Part shown: positions 9,721 to 20,500 of the stretch, one piece after another
Numbering within the stretch: the first letter of the stretch is position 1
Layout of the letters: each line of letters starts with the position of its first letter
Assembly: GCA_949317995.1 (NCBI GenBank)
Contig: OX439038.1
Span: forward strand, 38,259,113 to 38,323,112
Source: Acholoe squamosa
Taxonomy: Eukaryota > Annelida > Polychaeta > Phyllodocida > Polynoidae
Direction of reading: 5' to 3'
DNA: 64,000 nucleotides
Position numbers and translations under genes: made by a program
The notes under the pieces: generated by a model
Seen by the model: the letters and a program-made list of their open reading frames with translations, nothing else
The model's database searches: none
What the model was told of the DNA's origin: nothing

Positions 9721-10584
9721 TAGGTTTGCCTGTTACATCGTTCTTCATTCGTTTGGATTTGTTATAATGTTGTGTGTAAAGCGAGCTGAATGTGGTGAAA
9801 ACAGTGAGTAAGGGAGGTTAGCTGGGTGCACCACATAGCCAGATAAGACCACACTTTTTGTCATTCCTCCGCACTGAAACGATCCAGGGACAATGATGGG
9901 ATGTGAAATATGGGGCAGGACGAAAACAAAGTTTTGGTTTCTAAGCTCTTAGCTAGAGGGTCCAAAATAGACATGAACAAATCAAAAAAATGGTTAAGTT
10001 GGCAGGTATTTTGTTTGGTGTGATGATCTTCTGCTGCTTTCAATGCTTCCAGATGGAAGGGGTTTTTCAGTGGACCCTTTCCCTTTTTTTTTTTTTTTGG
10101 ACTTGCTCATTTGATTAATGAACTGCTATGTTCATTTAAATAATGCTATAGAGCAGACCAAGTTTTATTAATTTTTCAAAGGAAAGTCACAAATGAAACA
10201 GTACAATAACTTCATGGATCTTGACAAATGTCAATATGAACACAATCAGCAGATGGAAAAATAGGGACTGGCAATATTCACTCAATAGGTTATTAACATA
10301 GAAAGTACAGACAGACAAATTAAAAGCAAAAAGAGATAGATAGTAAATAATATGTCATACATAGAGATTTGTGTGTCTACACATTATTTCAGTACATCAT
10401 GATTACAGCTAAATAAACCTTGTCTTTAGTTCAAATAAGTGATAATTAGAGTTGGTAGTATATGCTGTTATATGCATATGGGAACATCAGCAATATCAAT
10501 ATGGATGTAAACATAAAAAAGGATATGAATGTGAGTATGAATATGAATATGAAGCGGCGCAGTTTCCACACCTGCTTCTCATTA
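9721..10584. other. gene-free stretch of the Polinton
   Basis: No convincing coding region. It holds a T-run at about 10085-10101 and AT-rich sequence. At 10515-10560 it has a GAATATGAATATGAA-type microsatellite that may be the 3' tail of the retroposon fragment lying to its right on the minus strand. Confidence 0.6.
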
Positions 10585-11229
10585 TCAATTATAACCCAAT
10601 TTCAGGTTCAACCTTATATTTTCTATCTTCATCACACCCTCTTTGAATTTTACCTTTGTCGTAGCTTTCTGAATCTCCTCAGGTAGAGTATTCCAGAGAG
10701 CCACCCCTCTGTACCATGGCAATCTTTTATAGTGTCTAGTAATAACCCTAGGTAGTTCAAAAACAATCTTCTTTTGAGACCTTGTATTATAAGATTGTGG
10801 TCTATTTAACACAGTCTTTGATTTCTTATACATTAAGCATAATAATAGCATGTCAAATCTTTTCTCTAACACTGGAACCTTACAAATTTCATGCAACTCC
10901 TTCACACTATACCATCTAATATTGCATTTCAGACAAACTCTAAGAGCTCTATTTTGCAGTCGTAATGCCGCAAGACCATCCTCATTACAACTAGTACTCA
11001 AAACCATTTTCCTCAAGGTTTTTCTGTCTTTGGATTTAAAACTTGATTCAACAGAAGAAAATACTAAGTTCAATTTTTTGCGGTGAAGAATAGTTTCTTT
11101 GAAGTATTTGCACACATACCTGAAACAGCTTGAAGTGCAACATATAATTTCCTTTCTTTGCCTGACGTATGTTAGGACTTGAGTGTCACCGGGTTGTTCT
11201 AACACACGCTGCAGGGAGTAACGCGGCAT
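10585..11229 (-). CDS. chimeric ORF: unknown N-terminus plus non-LTR retrotransposon RT C-terminus
   Basis: A 214-aa open frame. From about residue 85 it matches the C-terminal region of non-LTR retrotransposon ORF2 proteins: LQNRALRVCLKCNIRWYSV, then ELHEICKVPVLEKRF, LMYKKSK, and YRGVALWNTLPEEI near the end. The 3' side runs into a TATTCATATTCATA microsatellite, as expected for a retroposon tail. The first ~80 residues (MPRYSLQRVLEQPGDTQVLT and onward, Lys/Arg-rich) are unrecognised and may be an original Polinton gene into which the retroposon inserted in frame. A TATA-like TTATAAAGG lies ~55 bp upstream of the start. It could equally be a 5'-truncated retroposon whose frame is open by chance. 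Confidence 0.5.
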   Translation of the reverse strand: MPRYSLQRVLEQPGDTQVLTYVRQRKEIICCTSSCFRYVCKYFKETILHRKKLNLVFSSVESSFKSKDRKTLRKMVLSTSCNEDGLAALRLQNRALRVCLKCNIRWYSVKELHEICKVPVLEKRFDMLLLCLMYKKSKTVLNRPQSYNTRSQKKIVFELPRVITRHYKRLPWYRGVALWNTLPEEIQKATTKVKFKEGVMKIENIRLNLKLGYN

Positions 11230-11275
11230 GGTAGGACGAAGGTTGTTGTATCAAATGATGGTTTAGTCCCCATTT

Positions 11276-11290
11276 AACCTTTATAAGAAA
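11276..11290 (-). promoter_or_regulatory. TATA-like box upstream of the chimeric ORF
   Basis: On the minus strand the sequence reads TTCTTATAAAGG. It is about 50 bp upstream of the ATG at 11229, the usual place for a core promoter with a short leader. Confidence 0.35.
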
Positions 11291-11457
11291 CCTGTCAGTC
11301 TTTCCTTATCGCGCTTTTCTAAAATGATTTATTGCTCAAGGACAAAACAGACGTTAGGGTGACTGGCTGAGCATGGTGAAAGAGGGGAAAACATGTAGAA
11401 GGGTAGGTTTATCCCTGGGGCCTTACCCGGAGGATCATCGTTTATTTTTCAGTTTCA

Positions 11458-12168
11458 TTACGTGGACCAAAAATGAGATACGGGGTAGGCTGTCACCACC
11501 TTGAGCTGACTTTTTTCATGGGAGGCAGTGATTTCAGTTATAACTCTCACAACATGACAGCACCCATGGTAATTGTGTCCAATCTCTGTCCTGAATCCTC
11601 TTTCATAGAAAATTTTTGAACCTACAGAGTGTGTAATTTTGTCTGGGTGAAGTAAAATGGCTTCAATTAAAGCCTTCACCATAGTAGAATCGATGAAAAC
11701 TGAATTACCAGGTCCTCCCCCAAAAGGTTGATCCCTTAGAAAAAAGGGTTTTTGTCTGTCTGAGATGAATTTTTTTGAACTTCCAGACGAAATAGAATGC
11801 CTCGACATTAAGTGTACCATGGCACCATGTCCCAAAAGAACACCTGAAAAAAAACTTTCCCCATCTTCTGAGATAAGTTTTTTCACAGAGGGTCCACTAG
11901 GAACCAATGCAGTGGTTTGGTTGTGCAAGAAGCATTGTCTAAAGTCATAGTTAGGAGGGATGTAAAGATCCCTGTTGAAATTTTCAGGACAGAATTTCCA
12001 CACAGCCCATACCTTACCTTCTTCTACGCCCCTCCTAATGTCTGATATAAACACCTCCTGACGCCTTTTGTGACCTACAGTCAAGGAGAAAGGCAAAGGA
12101 CAAAAGTGAGCCATGTCTGCATGAGAGAAGCTCATTTTGAAAAATGACGAACAGTCTGCGTTAATCAC
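11458..12168 (-). CDS. putative EndoU/BECR-type nuclease-like protein
   Basis: An intact 236-aa ORF; a second Met (MSFSHADMAHF, residue 12) could be the true start. No membrane segment or signal peptide is visible. The C-terminal ~80 residues read FIDSTMVKALIEAILLHPDK, then SKIFYERGFRTEIG, VVRVI and KVVTAYPVSHF. This order (helix ending in P-D-K, F/Y-E..G, IG, V-R-V-I, then V-T-A-Y-P) resembles C-terminal RNase domains of bacterial polymorphic toxins of the EndoU/barnase-like group. His-rich VHLMSRHS upstream could supply catalytic histidines. It is the first gene of the leftward arm. The similarity is remembered pattern only; function is inferred. Confidence 0.4.
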   Translation of the reverse strand: MINADCSSFFKMSFSHADMAHFCPLPFSLTVGHKRRQEVFISDIRRGVEEGKVWAVWKFCPENFNRDLYIPPNYDFRQCFLHNQTTALVPSGPSVKKLISEDGESFFSGVLLGHGAMVHLMSRHSISSGSSKKFISDRQKPFFLRDQPFGGGPGNSVFIDSTMVKALIEAILLHPDKITHSVGSKIFYERGFRTEIGHNYHGCCHVVRVITEITASHEKSQLKVVTAYPVSHFWST

Positions 12169-12517
12169 AAAACGGTTACAGGCAGATTCGTGTTACACGC
12201 CGAACGCTGAACGTTGACTGAGCGATATCACGGTTTTTAATTGAGTTCAGTTCATAACTTTTTTACATAAACAACGCTCTCTGAGCGTAATACATACTAT
12301 GAATGGAAAAGCATGGTTATCTACGACTCATGGTCGTGGTTGTACGTTATCTGAACGATAAGGGAACGTCCCAGGATCGTATCACGATAGTTACTATAAA
12401 AAAGGCTTGAGCTGCTCGGTCTTCATCAAACCTTTTCTGACGGTTGTCTGCTGTTCGCCATCCTGCTCCTGCTCCTGCACCTTCCAGCCCTGCAACCCTT
12501 TCATCTAAAGGACGATA
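12169..12517. promoter_or_regulatory. divergent promoter region between the two Polinton arms
   Basis: This ~350-bp gap separates the leftward and rightward gene blocks. A TATA-like TATAAAAAAG at 12395-12404 points rightwards and would start RNA about 30 bp on, ~90 bp before the ATG at 12518. Several short repeats of TGAGCG/GAACG type occur between 12190 and 12380. No clear TATA was seen for the leftward gene. Confidence 0.5.
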
Positions 12518-13741
12518 ATGCCTGGTTGCATGAAAACAGGACTTAGTGTCAGGAGGGTAGCTGCTAAAATACTGGCCCCACTTGCTATCCCGATACCTAA
12601 ACCGGTAGTGAAAAAGACGTCGGGCGTCGCCCCTCCTCCCACCTCTCCAGCCACCGCTGAGGAACCACCTGCAACTCCTGCTCGGCTTCTAACTGAAGTG
12701 CCTGATGCAGGAGAACAGGAAGCCGCACCTCTAAACTACCAGCCCCCCACTGAAGCACCTATGTCTGCCACTTACTCGCCAGCAGCTCCGGAGGAACCTT
12801 CTCCCCAGGTCAGTCCAATAGAGGTCATAGACCTCACATCATCACCAGCAGTTCACCCCATTGAAGTGGTGGATTTAACACAAGGCACACCTTCACCTGC
12901 TCACCAAGGGGGGTATTCACAGGTAGAGGTCATAGATCTGACTGGCCCTACTCCCCAATACTCTCTCCCAGTTCCGGTAGAGGAGCTGCTTAAAACCCCG
13001 CCGGAGAAAAGGACCTGTCCTGGTGAGAGTAAAGGGAAGCCTAAGAAGAAAAGACAGAAACACGCCTACAACAAGAGAACCCCTGCCTCTGCCCCTGCTT
13101 CGCTTCCCTCAGGTACTTCTTCTTATGCCGCCGAGCCAATTGGTTCCGTCCCAGGTATTCCATCTGCTAAAGACAAGTCACAGAGGCAAAAGTTTAGGGA
13201 GGGCGCTGCCCCCAGTACTTCCAGCAAGCTTGTGGGCTTCAGGTTAGTACCTCTGGTGGCAAAGAAATGGCCTGCTCGATTTGGATTTCAAGAGAAGTCA
13301 CCTGCCCCCGACCAAGTTTTTTATCCGGAAGGGGATAAGAACGCCTGCATAGAAATATACAGGGAACCTAGTATCAGGGGAGTATGCTTGAGGACGTACC
13401 TGGACAAACCTTACGAACAGTGCTTGATCCTAGACGCACGTGAGTTTAGGAACTTAGTGGACCAGATAGAGTGCATCCTTGGAAAGTACAAGGAGCTACA
13501 CCGCCAAGCTGCCCTTGGAGAGAGGAAGGTAGAAAATCTCCTGTTGTCCTTGAACGAAGACTGCACCGACCCCCGTGGAGGACGGGCTATGATCCTGGTT
13601 AACCTGTACAAGGGAACTCCTAAAGTTCATATAGGAACGGCCAGCTACGTCGAGGAGATGAACGCCTCGGTGTCTTCCAGCTACAGGATGCCCCCCTCAG
13701 CCACACACTGTGGACACACTGTGTCCCCCTTCATTCTGTAG
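12518..13741 (+). CDS. triple SUMO-interacting-motif protein with possible PC4-like domain
   Basis: An intact 407-aa ORF with a Pro/Ala/Ser-rich N-terminal half. Three near-identical hydrophobic-acidic motifs occur: IEVIDLT (101-107), IEVVDLT (115-121) and VEVIDLT (136-142). These match the canonical [VI]-x-[VI]-D-L-T SUMO-interacting motif, and such tandem spacing is used by poly-SUMO readers. A basic nuclear-localisation-like block KGKPKKKRQK follows at ~172-181. The C-terminal third (about 255-335) contains NACIEIYREPSIRGVCLR and AREFRNLVDQIECIL, an order of strands then a helix like PC4-type single-strand DNA-binding domains. It is first in the rightward arm, next to the polymerase. The SIM reading is firm as sequence; the PC4 reading is tentative. 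Confidence 0.6.
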   Translation: MPGCMKTGLSVRRVAAKILAPLAIPIPKPVVKKTSGVAPPPTSPATAEEPPATPARLLTEVPDAGEQEAAPLNYQPPTEAPMSATYSPAAPEEPSPQVSPIEVIDLTSSPAVHPIEVVDLTQGTPSPAHQGGYSQVEVIDLTGPTPQYSLPVPVEELLKTPPEKRTCPGESKGKPKKKRQKHAYNKRTPASAPASLPSGTSSYAAEPIGSVPGIPSAKDKSQRQKFREGAAPSTSSKLVGFRLVPLVAKKWPARFGFQEKSPAPDQVFYPEGDKNACIEIYREPSIRGVCLRTYLDKPYEQCLILDAREFRNLVDQIECILGKYKELHRQAALGERKVENLLLSLNEDCTDPRGGRAMILVNLYKGTPKVHIGTASYVEEMNASVSSSYRMPPSATHCGHTVSPFIL

Positions 13742-14042
13742 GATATCAAATCATGTGTTGGACCCTTCCTAGACGACACAACCGATTTCTACTCTGGGTA
13801 AGTGGTCAACTTTGTATAGTGTCTGGTCAACAGCTCCTTATTCAGTACTTTCACATAATCATGTATGTTCATTCGTAGTTAGATTTAGATGTACTCTATG
13901 TTTAGTCGACATAGCCTAGCATAGGTTTCAGTTCTTAAGTTAGACCTGAATGTACTCCATGTTTAGTCAGGACAGGTTTTAGTTTAAAGTTGTATATTGA
14001 ATATGAAGTGAAACTAGTGAAAGAAACCACCAAAAGAGAAAA
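13742..14042. other. intergenic gap before the polymerase gene
   Basis: An AT-rich 300-bp gap. A short duplicated phrase (TGTACTCTATGTTTAGTC / TGTACTCCATGTTTAGTC) occurs at ~13892 and ~13951. No gene is seen. Confidence 0.5.
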
Positions 14043-15804
14043 ATGCCTCCCAAAAAGGTAAAACAACTTTACACCATCAACTGTCCAATGTGTAACACCC
14101 CTAGACCTCCATGTTTGGTCACTGTAGAAAACAGTGGTAAAACTCTATGTAACTCAGTTTCTTGTAAGAGAGAATTTTTTTCCCACAGCATAGAAATTCC
14201 AAAAGAAAGAGAAATAAATTCTTTGCATAAAAGCAGTTACCGTGACAACTTCAAGTCCATAGCTTCAGGTTTGGCTGTGGTTGGTAAGCTTCAGTCCATT
14301 TTCAACGTCAGAATGACAAGTTTTAACAAAGACTTGGGAGCAAAACAGGTCATAGAAGCTCTTACCTCTATTCATCAAAATCAAGTTATGGCTTACAAAG
14401 TGGCTGTCTCTTTTGGAAGGTTGTTGTCTTCCTCTAAGGAGGAAGAAGAAGAGAAAGTTATGTACTTTCATGCTTCTGCCAACAATTCGTCTTTGTTTTA
14501 TGACAGTGAAGCTCATAGAGACCCTTACATTTTCATAAGGGACGACAAAGACTTTGCAGAGTGTTTAGATTTGAAAATAACATAAAAGAAAATCAAGTTA
14601 TGGCTTACAAAGTGGCTGTCTCTTTTGGAAGGTTGTTGTCTTCCTCTAAGGAGGAAGAAGAAGAGAAAGTTATGTACTTTCATGCTTCTGCCAACAATTC
14701 GTCTTTGTTTTATGACAGTGAAGCTCATAGAGACCCTTACATTTTCATAAGGGACGACAAAGACTTTGCAGAGTGTTTAGATTTGAAAATAACATAAAAG
14801 AAGACACTCAAAGACCCTCCACTAAATGGAGTGTTATGGGCAACGTGAATGCCAACATTACCCTCATAAGGGCTACGGGAGGAGAATATCTTTTAGGTAG
14901 AATGAACACTGTTCCTCCAGGTTTAAGGCAAAGAGGAATGCAGCACTTTCACAGAGACCCTAAAACCAAAAAGGGATACAAGGACAACTTGTGTTTCTTT
15001 AGATGTCTGTCTTTCTTCCTGTATAGATCTTTAGAAAAAACTCAAGAGCTTCTCCTTGAAGCCTATCCAGGGGTGAACAAGGAGACTTTTGAGGGTGTTG
15101 ACATTAAAGATTTAGACAGGTTAGAAAAGGTGTTTGAAGTGAACATAAGAATTTTTTACCTTCCCTCTTTCGGTAAAAAAAAGGGGCGACCTAAAATTAT
15201 AAGGTCAAATATGTGTTCATCCAAAAAAATCATGAACTTGAACTTACACAGGAACCATGTAAGTTTGATAACTAACATGGGACTGTACGGTAAAATGTAC
15301 CCCTGTGAAAAGTGTCATAAAGTTTTCACTCGTAGTTTCCTTTTAAAGCAACACAATGGGGTGAAAAAAAGATTGCACCAAAGTCAGCTTCAGGTACAAA
15401 GGTGGAGCTTACAATCCATCCAAAACAGTTTTTCAAGTTTTAGAGGAACTGGGAATAGTTTGTCCACCTGAGAAAAAAATATACCCCTATAAAATTGTTT
15501 TTGACTTTGAAAGCTACTTTGTCCAACCTGAGAATCCATCCCCAGAAAATGTTAACACTGTGATAGAAAAAACACACATACCCCTTTCTGCCAGTGTAGC
15601 TTCTGATTTTCCTGGACATACAGAAGCAGTGTGTTTTGTCAGAAATTCCAACAGGGACGACGATCCTTTGGTAAAAAATGTGTTGGAGCACATAAACAAC
15701 TTGGGACAGATAATAGGAGAACAGGTTAAAGAGAATTTTAGAGATGTTTTAGACCAACTAGACCAATTAGAAGAAAAACAAAAGGAATTAGAACATAAAG
15801 CTAG
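14043..15804 (+). pseudogene. POLB: Polinton DNA polymerase B, 5' part
   Basis: This is the N-terminal half of the protein-primed family B polymerase. The start at 14043 gives a CPMC...C...C metal-site-like N-terminus. Conserved Polinton blocks follow: RPSTKW (about 14808), YKDNLCFFRCLSFFLY (about 14968), a C..C.......H finger (YPCEKCHKVF, about 15298) and the ExoI motif DFES at 15503-15514. The part is broken by a 212-bp tandem duplication (14378-14801), a frameshift near 14790 and another near 15350-15440. At 15804 the gene is cut by the Ty3 element and resumes at 27605. Confidence 0.88.
14378..14801 (+). repeat. 212-bp tandem duplication inside the polymerase gene
   Basis: Segment 14378-14589 is repeated at 14590-14801 with no visible difference. 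The unit starts AAATCAAGTTATGGC and ends just after ATAACATAAAAGAA. 212 is not a multiple of three, so the second copy changes frame. Identity suggests the duplication is recent relative to other decay. Confidence 0.9.
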
Positions 15805-16180
15805 TGTAAGGGGTTGTGGCCTTACGGACCTGGGGGTTCGGGTCTTACGATTCGGAAAGAAAGAGTAAGACGGTGTTTCAAGTGTATGCCAACGGATAGA
15901 TTTTATTACTAATGCACACTCACGGCTACCTGATAGTATGGAGGGGGCAGCTAATAATTATCAAAGGTGTTCTACATGCTTCGGAGGCCAGAAGGGCCTC
16001 TGACATAGCGGCTGAGCCCTGGGCTTTATATAAGGACCCAGGTGTTCGTCGTCAGATGTCCCCACAGACCCGGATCGGTGCTGCCACCTATCCGGAACCT
16101 GAGGAATGTCTGACGACTCGACTCACCCGCCACGTCAGACGGTACCCAACGCTATGGTTTATATGTTATGTACCTCTACA
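15805..16180 (-). repeat. element 1 3' LTR
   Basis: 376 bp with TG...CA ends on either strand. It contains a GCTTTATATAAGG TATA-type core (about 16022-16034 on the plus strand). It is 16 bp longer than the other LTR through a GGATCGGTGCTGCCACC-like segment. The polypurine-like GGGGGAATGA stands just upstream on the minus strand. Confidence 0.95.
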
Positions 16181-17633
16181 TCATTCCCCCAGACATTTAG
16201 GAGGGTGTTATAGTTATAGTAATATTACTAGGATAACATTTCTATATGTCTAAACCATTAGTAATAGAGGTACAACCATAGATATAACGTTAACACCAAG
16301 TTAAATATGACTCGAATGTCATATACATATATTTGATAGTGTATGTAGTTACGTAATAACAAATTGGATGTTGGAATATGATACGAATTATTTGAATGAA
16401 TAACAGTTGTATGTATCGAAACTGTTAATTAACTTATTATACCATAGGATAACATATCATGTTTACGGTATAAGTAATAGGACAAGTATCATAATTCGTA
16501 TACATGTGATAGTAACAGTTATGTGTAACGGAACTGTTAACATTAAATAAATCACATAATAACATCCATATGCGTTTGTAGTTATTAATAACACATTTGA
16601 TTATATAGTCTTGAAAAAGACTTTAAAAGTAACTACACTATCTAATGACATATAATTATCTATCATCATAGTATGATATAACCATATGAATCCGTTAAGG
16701 ATTCCGTGAGTAGTATGAATAGAACAGTTATAACTTATACACTTGAAAAGAAAAATCACGGTGTAGTAATGAATATGATAATATATATGATATCACCGTG
16801 TACCAAATAACCTTTATAACACCAGATTAATATATATATAATGTAACATGTCTCGCAGGCCAATGATATGTACATTCTGGTGTGGTTTACCGGATCTTAT
16901 ATTATAAATATGAACAGTACTCTGAGATCCGTACTAGACATGTAAGTACCCGTATCATAATATATAGTAAGTTATGACCACAGTGTGAATATGCACATAC
17001 AAATGATATCATAGAAAAATAGATATGTGACATTATGTACAATATAAAAATGGTAGATGCTGCTGGAGTCTTCTGCTGTAGTTTCCGGATACTAGAAGGT
17101 AAGTGTGGTCAGCTAACCACGGGATGGACATGCTAAAGTCTATGATTCCTGGTTATTAAAGTGAACACGGTAGATGAATTTGGGGCAGCTACCCACAATC
17201 CTCTGGAAGTGCTATAGTTCATAAGTATATCCGAATGGTGTAGAGTAGAAGTAAAGTGTAGATCCGGTTTTGTCAACAGTGTAGAAGCGTAATCCATTTA
17301 AGTAATGTTGACATAAGTGAAAAGTCCAATATAGGCTGGTCCGGAAGTAGTAGTAATATGTAGTATAAGTCCATTCGGGAGTATAGGTGAAATGTAGAGG
17401 TAACACAGAATCGTAAAGTCCATCCTAGTATAGTGGTTAGCACAGATAGCAGCAGAAGTCTGGAACCGGCATCCGGATACGTCTGACAGCAGCAAGTCTA
17501 CTAGGAACCCGGAACACAAAGAACAGGTGTTCATATACTAATAAAAAACATTCGCAGACCTGTAGGGTTCCGCAAAAACTAAACCTGGTTATTAGTGGAG
17601 AGAAAAAATTTTAGAAAATAACCCGTAGCATGC
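16181..17633 (-). other. AT-rich non-coding tract of element 1
   Basis: About 1.45 kb between the end of the accessory gene and the 3' LTR. It is very AT-rich with many TATAT/GTATA tracts and no gene. The other long copies have the equivalent tract (46765-47533 and 52450-53731), so it is a normal part of this family. Confidence 0.7.
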
Positions 17634-20500
17634 TTAGGTGGATTTCTTCGCATGCTTCTTCTTAAGAAGAGCTAGAGCCGACTCGGGAGTGCCGTCCCAC
17701 TCGTCGAGATCGACTCCGAATACCCTCATGAACTTGGTGTTCAAGTTGGTATTCCGGGTGATTTCTTCTTTAACACGTTTCTCCAAGACTTTTCATCATC
17801 CGCAACCTCCTTCATGCACAACAGGGTATCATTAAGAAGACCCTGATGGAACTCTGTCGCCTTCTCGCGGACACGTTTCTCCCAGTGGGTGTAGATGGCC
17901 TTCTGGACATCTGCTTCCCCCTGGCAAGACTTCTCAAACCAAACTTCCGCATTACCGGTTTTAATGGTAATGGCGTCTTTTGGTTTCTCTGGTGCAGCGA
18001 CAGCCTTGGGGGGAGTCGATGCGGCCTGAGGACCACTTCTGGGTGTGGGACTTCCGGACACGCCTGCTGTTGGCACACAGTAGGTTGGAGGCTGGTTCTG
18101 CTTCAACCCCATCTGCAGATAAAGGTTTAACTGCTCCGGGGTGAAGTTGACTGGGAGGGCGGCTGGAGCGGATGCGGATCCGGCGGCAGCAGGTGCTGAG
18201 GTCTTCTTGGGAACAAGTCGACCACCCTTTCCAACGACCAAGGTCTGGCTCTCAGGTCCAGGTCCCTGGGTCAAGGACGGAAAGTTGCGGGGGTTAACTT
18301 TCCCAGGTTTTGATACGGCGCCAGCGTATCCGGCAGGTTCGGGTTTCTTGAACACAGGAGTGCCCTGAACCTGCTCGTGGGGGTGACGAGCCAGAGGAGA
18401 CCTGGAGCGGTCGTCTGCTCTGACTTTAGTAGTGGTGGACTGACCATTACCGTTACCACCACGGTTCTGGTCCCTTCTGCTCCTTTCACGAGCTCTCTAT
18501 CCCTCCTTGCCGGATTCCTCGCATTTCTGCCAGAGAGACTCGTGCATGTCCAGCTTACCCTTTCCAGAAGTCAGGACTATCTTAGTGTGGAGTTTCGAAT
18601 CCTTGGTCTTCGGAACCTCGCAGAGGACTTGGTCCCCTGGTCAGATCTTAGACCAAGCATCCTCGCTCAGACTGTCGAACTCCTTCATGAGTTCCTGATG
18701 AAGCTCCATGATACACTTCCGAGCCCCATCTAAACCGTGGCATTTCTTCTGGTGCCTCGCCAGATCGCTACGTCGGTCATATTGAACCTTCGTAGTGCAC
18801 TTCTTGCCCTTCTTACCATAACTCGGATCACAAATGTAAACCGGGTGATGGTGGAAGTGGGCCTCTACCAGATGCCTTTGGAACCGGGCTGGAGTACTCC
18901 AGGTCCGGACCGAGACATCACTCGCATCCTGGCAGATAGAGAAGGGACAGGACTTCTGGTCGTCACCGTACCACTTCTCAAGAGCCCAACGCAGCTTTCT
19001 CCTCTGGGTATAAGTGTAATACCCTTCGGTGTGGTTTAGCATGAGCCACATCTTTCGATAGGCCTTGCTCGGATTGGGGTCCTCGTCCGAAAGACGCATC
19101 CAATCTTCATCGTCTGACTCATTATTTTTATTAACTGAGTCCGGGCAGGCATATAGGGTGGAGCCGTCCTTCTTTACTCCGTAGGCACAGTCGGAGAAAC
19201 ACGTCGGAATCCGGGTTTTGAATCCGGATTTGGCGTTAGCCCATCGTTCAGCCTCGGTTTGAGTTGATGGGGTGGCCTTCTCATCATACTCAACCGAGGA
19301 CTTGTGTACCGACTCCTCGTCCGAGGACTCAACCTCCATGGCAGTACTACCAGTGGCTGAGGTGCTAGCTTTCGGCTCGGCTCTAGCAGAATCCGGTAGA
19401 TTCTTGAGCTTCCGAGCAGCGGACCTCCTGTTCTTACTGGCCTTCCAGTCTTCCTCCGGTTCCTGGGTTCCGGACACGCTGGAGGTCGAGGCTTCTACCG
19501 GGGTGGTAGTACTGCCGGTGGCTGATGCAGAACCGGCTGTGCTTCGGGTGGCAAGCTTCAGGTCGGGGATAGGAGGTGCGGGTACTTCCGCTTCCCTCTT
19601 AGCCTCTTCCTGGGCCTCCTGTTCTGCAGTCATACGACGGACGAGAACCGTCCGAAGGGCTGCACCTCGGTTCATGCCTGTTAGCGAATTGTTTTGAACA
19701 TCCACTAACTCTTGCTCGGTTATGTAGTAACCGTCATCCCACTGTTCAAAGTTGGCAGCGGCTTCCCGAAACTCCTTCGTGGTCCGGTACTGGGGCCGGG
19801 TGGCACAAGGACGTGGGTAAGTCTGCCCCTCGGGTTCCGAGACACAGCCTACCCAATCGATGTTCATCTGCTTGACATTCCACAGGGTCTTATCTGGCTT
19901 CGGATACGCTCCGAGCAGGAAAGCTCTGTTGGCTTCATACACTGCTTCACGGAAAGCAGCGTCCACCATGAGTCCCCGTTGGAACCACGGCCAGTCTCGG
20001 AGCCATTCGGGAGGCGTCCTATCCAGCTGTTCGGAAACCATGACGCCCTCGACAGCTATTCTCACCTTCGGGTCCAACCTAACTGGTGTACCGTCAGCAT
20101 AGGTCACTTGTGCCTGTAGTTCCGGGTGGACGTACAGGTAGCGACCGTCGTATTCTACCGGGAACGGGTCAGCCACTGCTGGCTTCCACTGGTCCTTCGG
20201 TCCATCGACCTGTGCGGTCTCGGACCCAGTCGCTGCGGGTTCAGCACTCGTAGCCCCTCCGGATCCCTCGGGTGGGAGTGGAGACAGCATTTTCTCTGGC
20301 TCATTCAGTGAGAATGAGGCCAGCTTCTCCTCGAACGAGCGATCCGTGGGTTCCTCCACGTCCATCATCTCGCTCTCTTCCTGTGTAACAGGTGACAAAG
20401 CTTCCGGAAAAGCTTCTGCGGACGGAGTCAGCTTATCCGGGTCACCGGATAGCTTGGCTGCAGCTACGGATTCCTCAGCCATGACTGGGGAATCTCTCAC
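17634..20500 (-). pseudogene. element 1 accessory zinc-finger protein
   Basis: The frame opens at 20500, and a MAEESV start at residue 7 resembles the MAEEAV start of element 3. Features in order: acidic Ser/Thr-rich N-terminus; a WLRDWPWFQRGLMVDAAFRE block; CFSDCAYG and CPDSVNK; then a C2H2-like finger pair (CPFSIC, HLVEAHFHHH, C...C, RRSDLARH). Next come a Pro/Ala-rich linker with FPSLTQGPGPESQ, a helical stretch, and the end KFMRVFGVDLDEWDG. In-frame stops fall at 18641 and near 18497, and a frameshift near 17785 precedes the C-terminus, which stops at 17634. The gene lies in the env position but has no signal peptide or membrane helix. A nucleic-acid-binding role is inferred. Confidence 0.7.

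Noticed and set aside
9504..9767. Plus-strand 87-aa frame with Tyr-Pro-Leu repeats
   Set aside because: It is the translation of the CCCTA simple repeat; no start context or conserved sequence.
17425..17490. tRNA-like A box (TAGTATAGTGGTTAGCAC) in the AT-rich tract of element 1
   Set aside because: No B box, acceptor stem or T stem follows, so no cloverleaf can be drawn.
18737..20119. Several plus-strand open frames (for example 19272-19697 and 19712-20119)
   Set aside because: They are shadows of the minus-strand accessory gene of element 1; that frame has the conserved cysteines and motifs and these do not.
18641..20500. Accessory ORF as a retroviral env
   Set aside because: It lies in the env position but has no signal peptide, cleavage site or transmembrane segment, and it has zinc-finger-like motifs.
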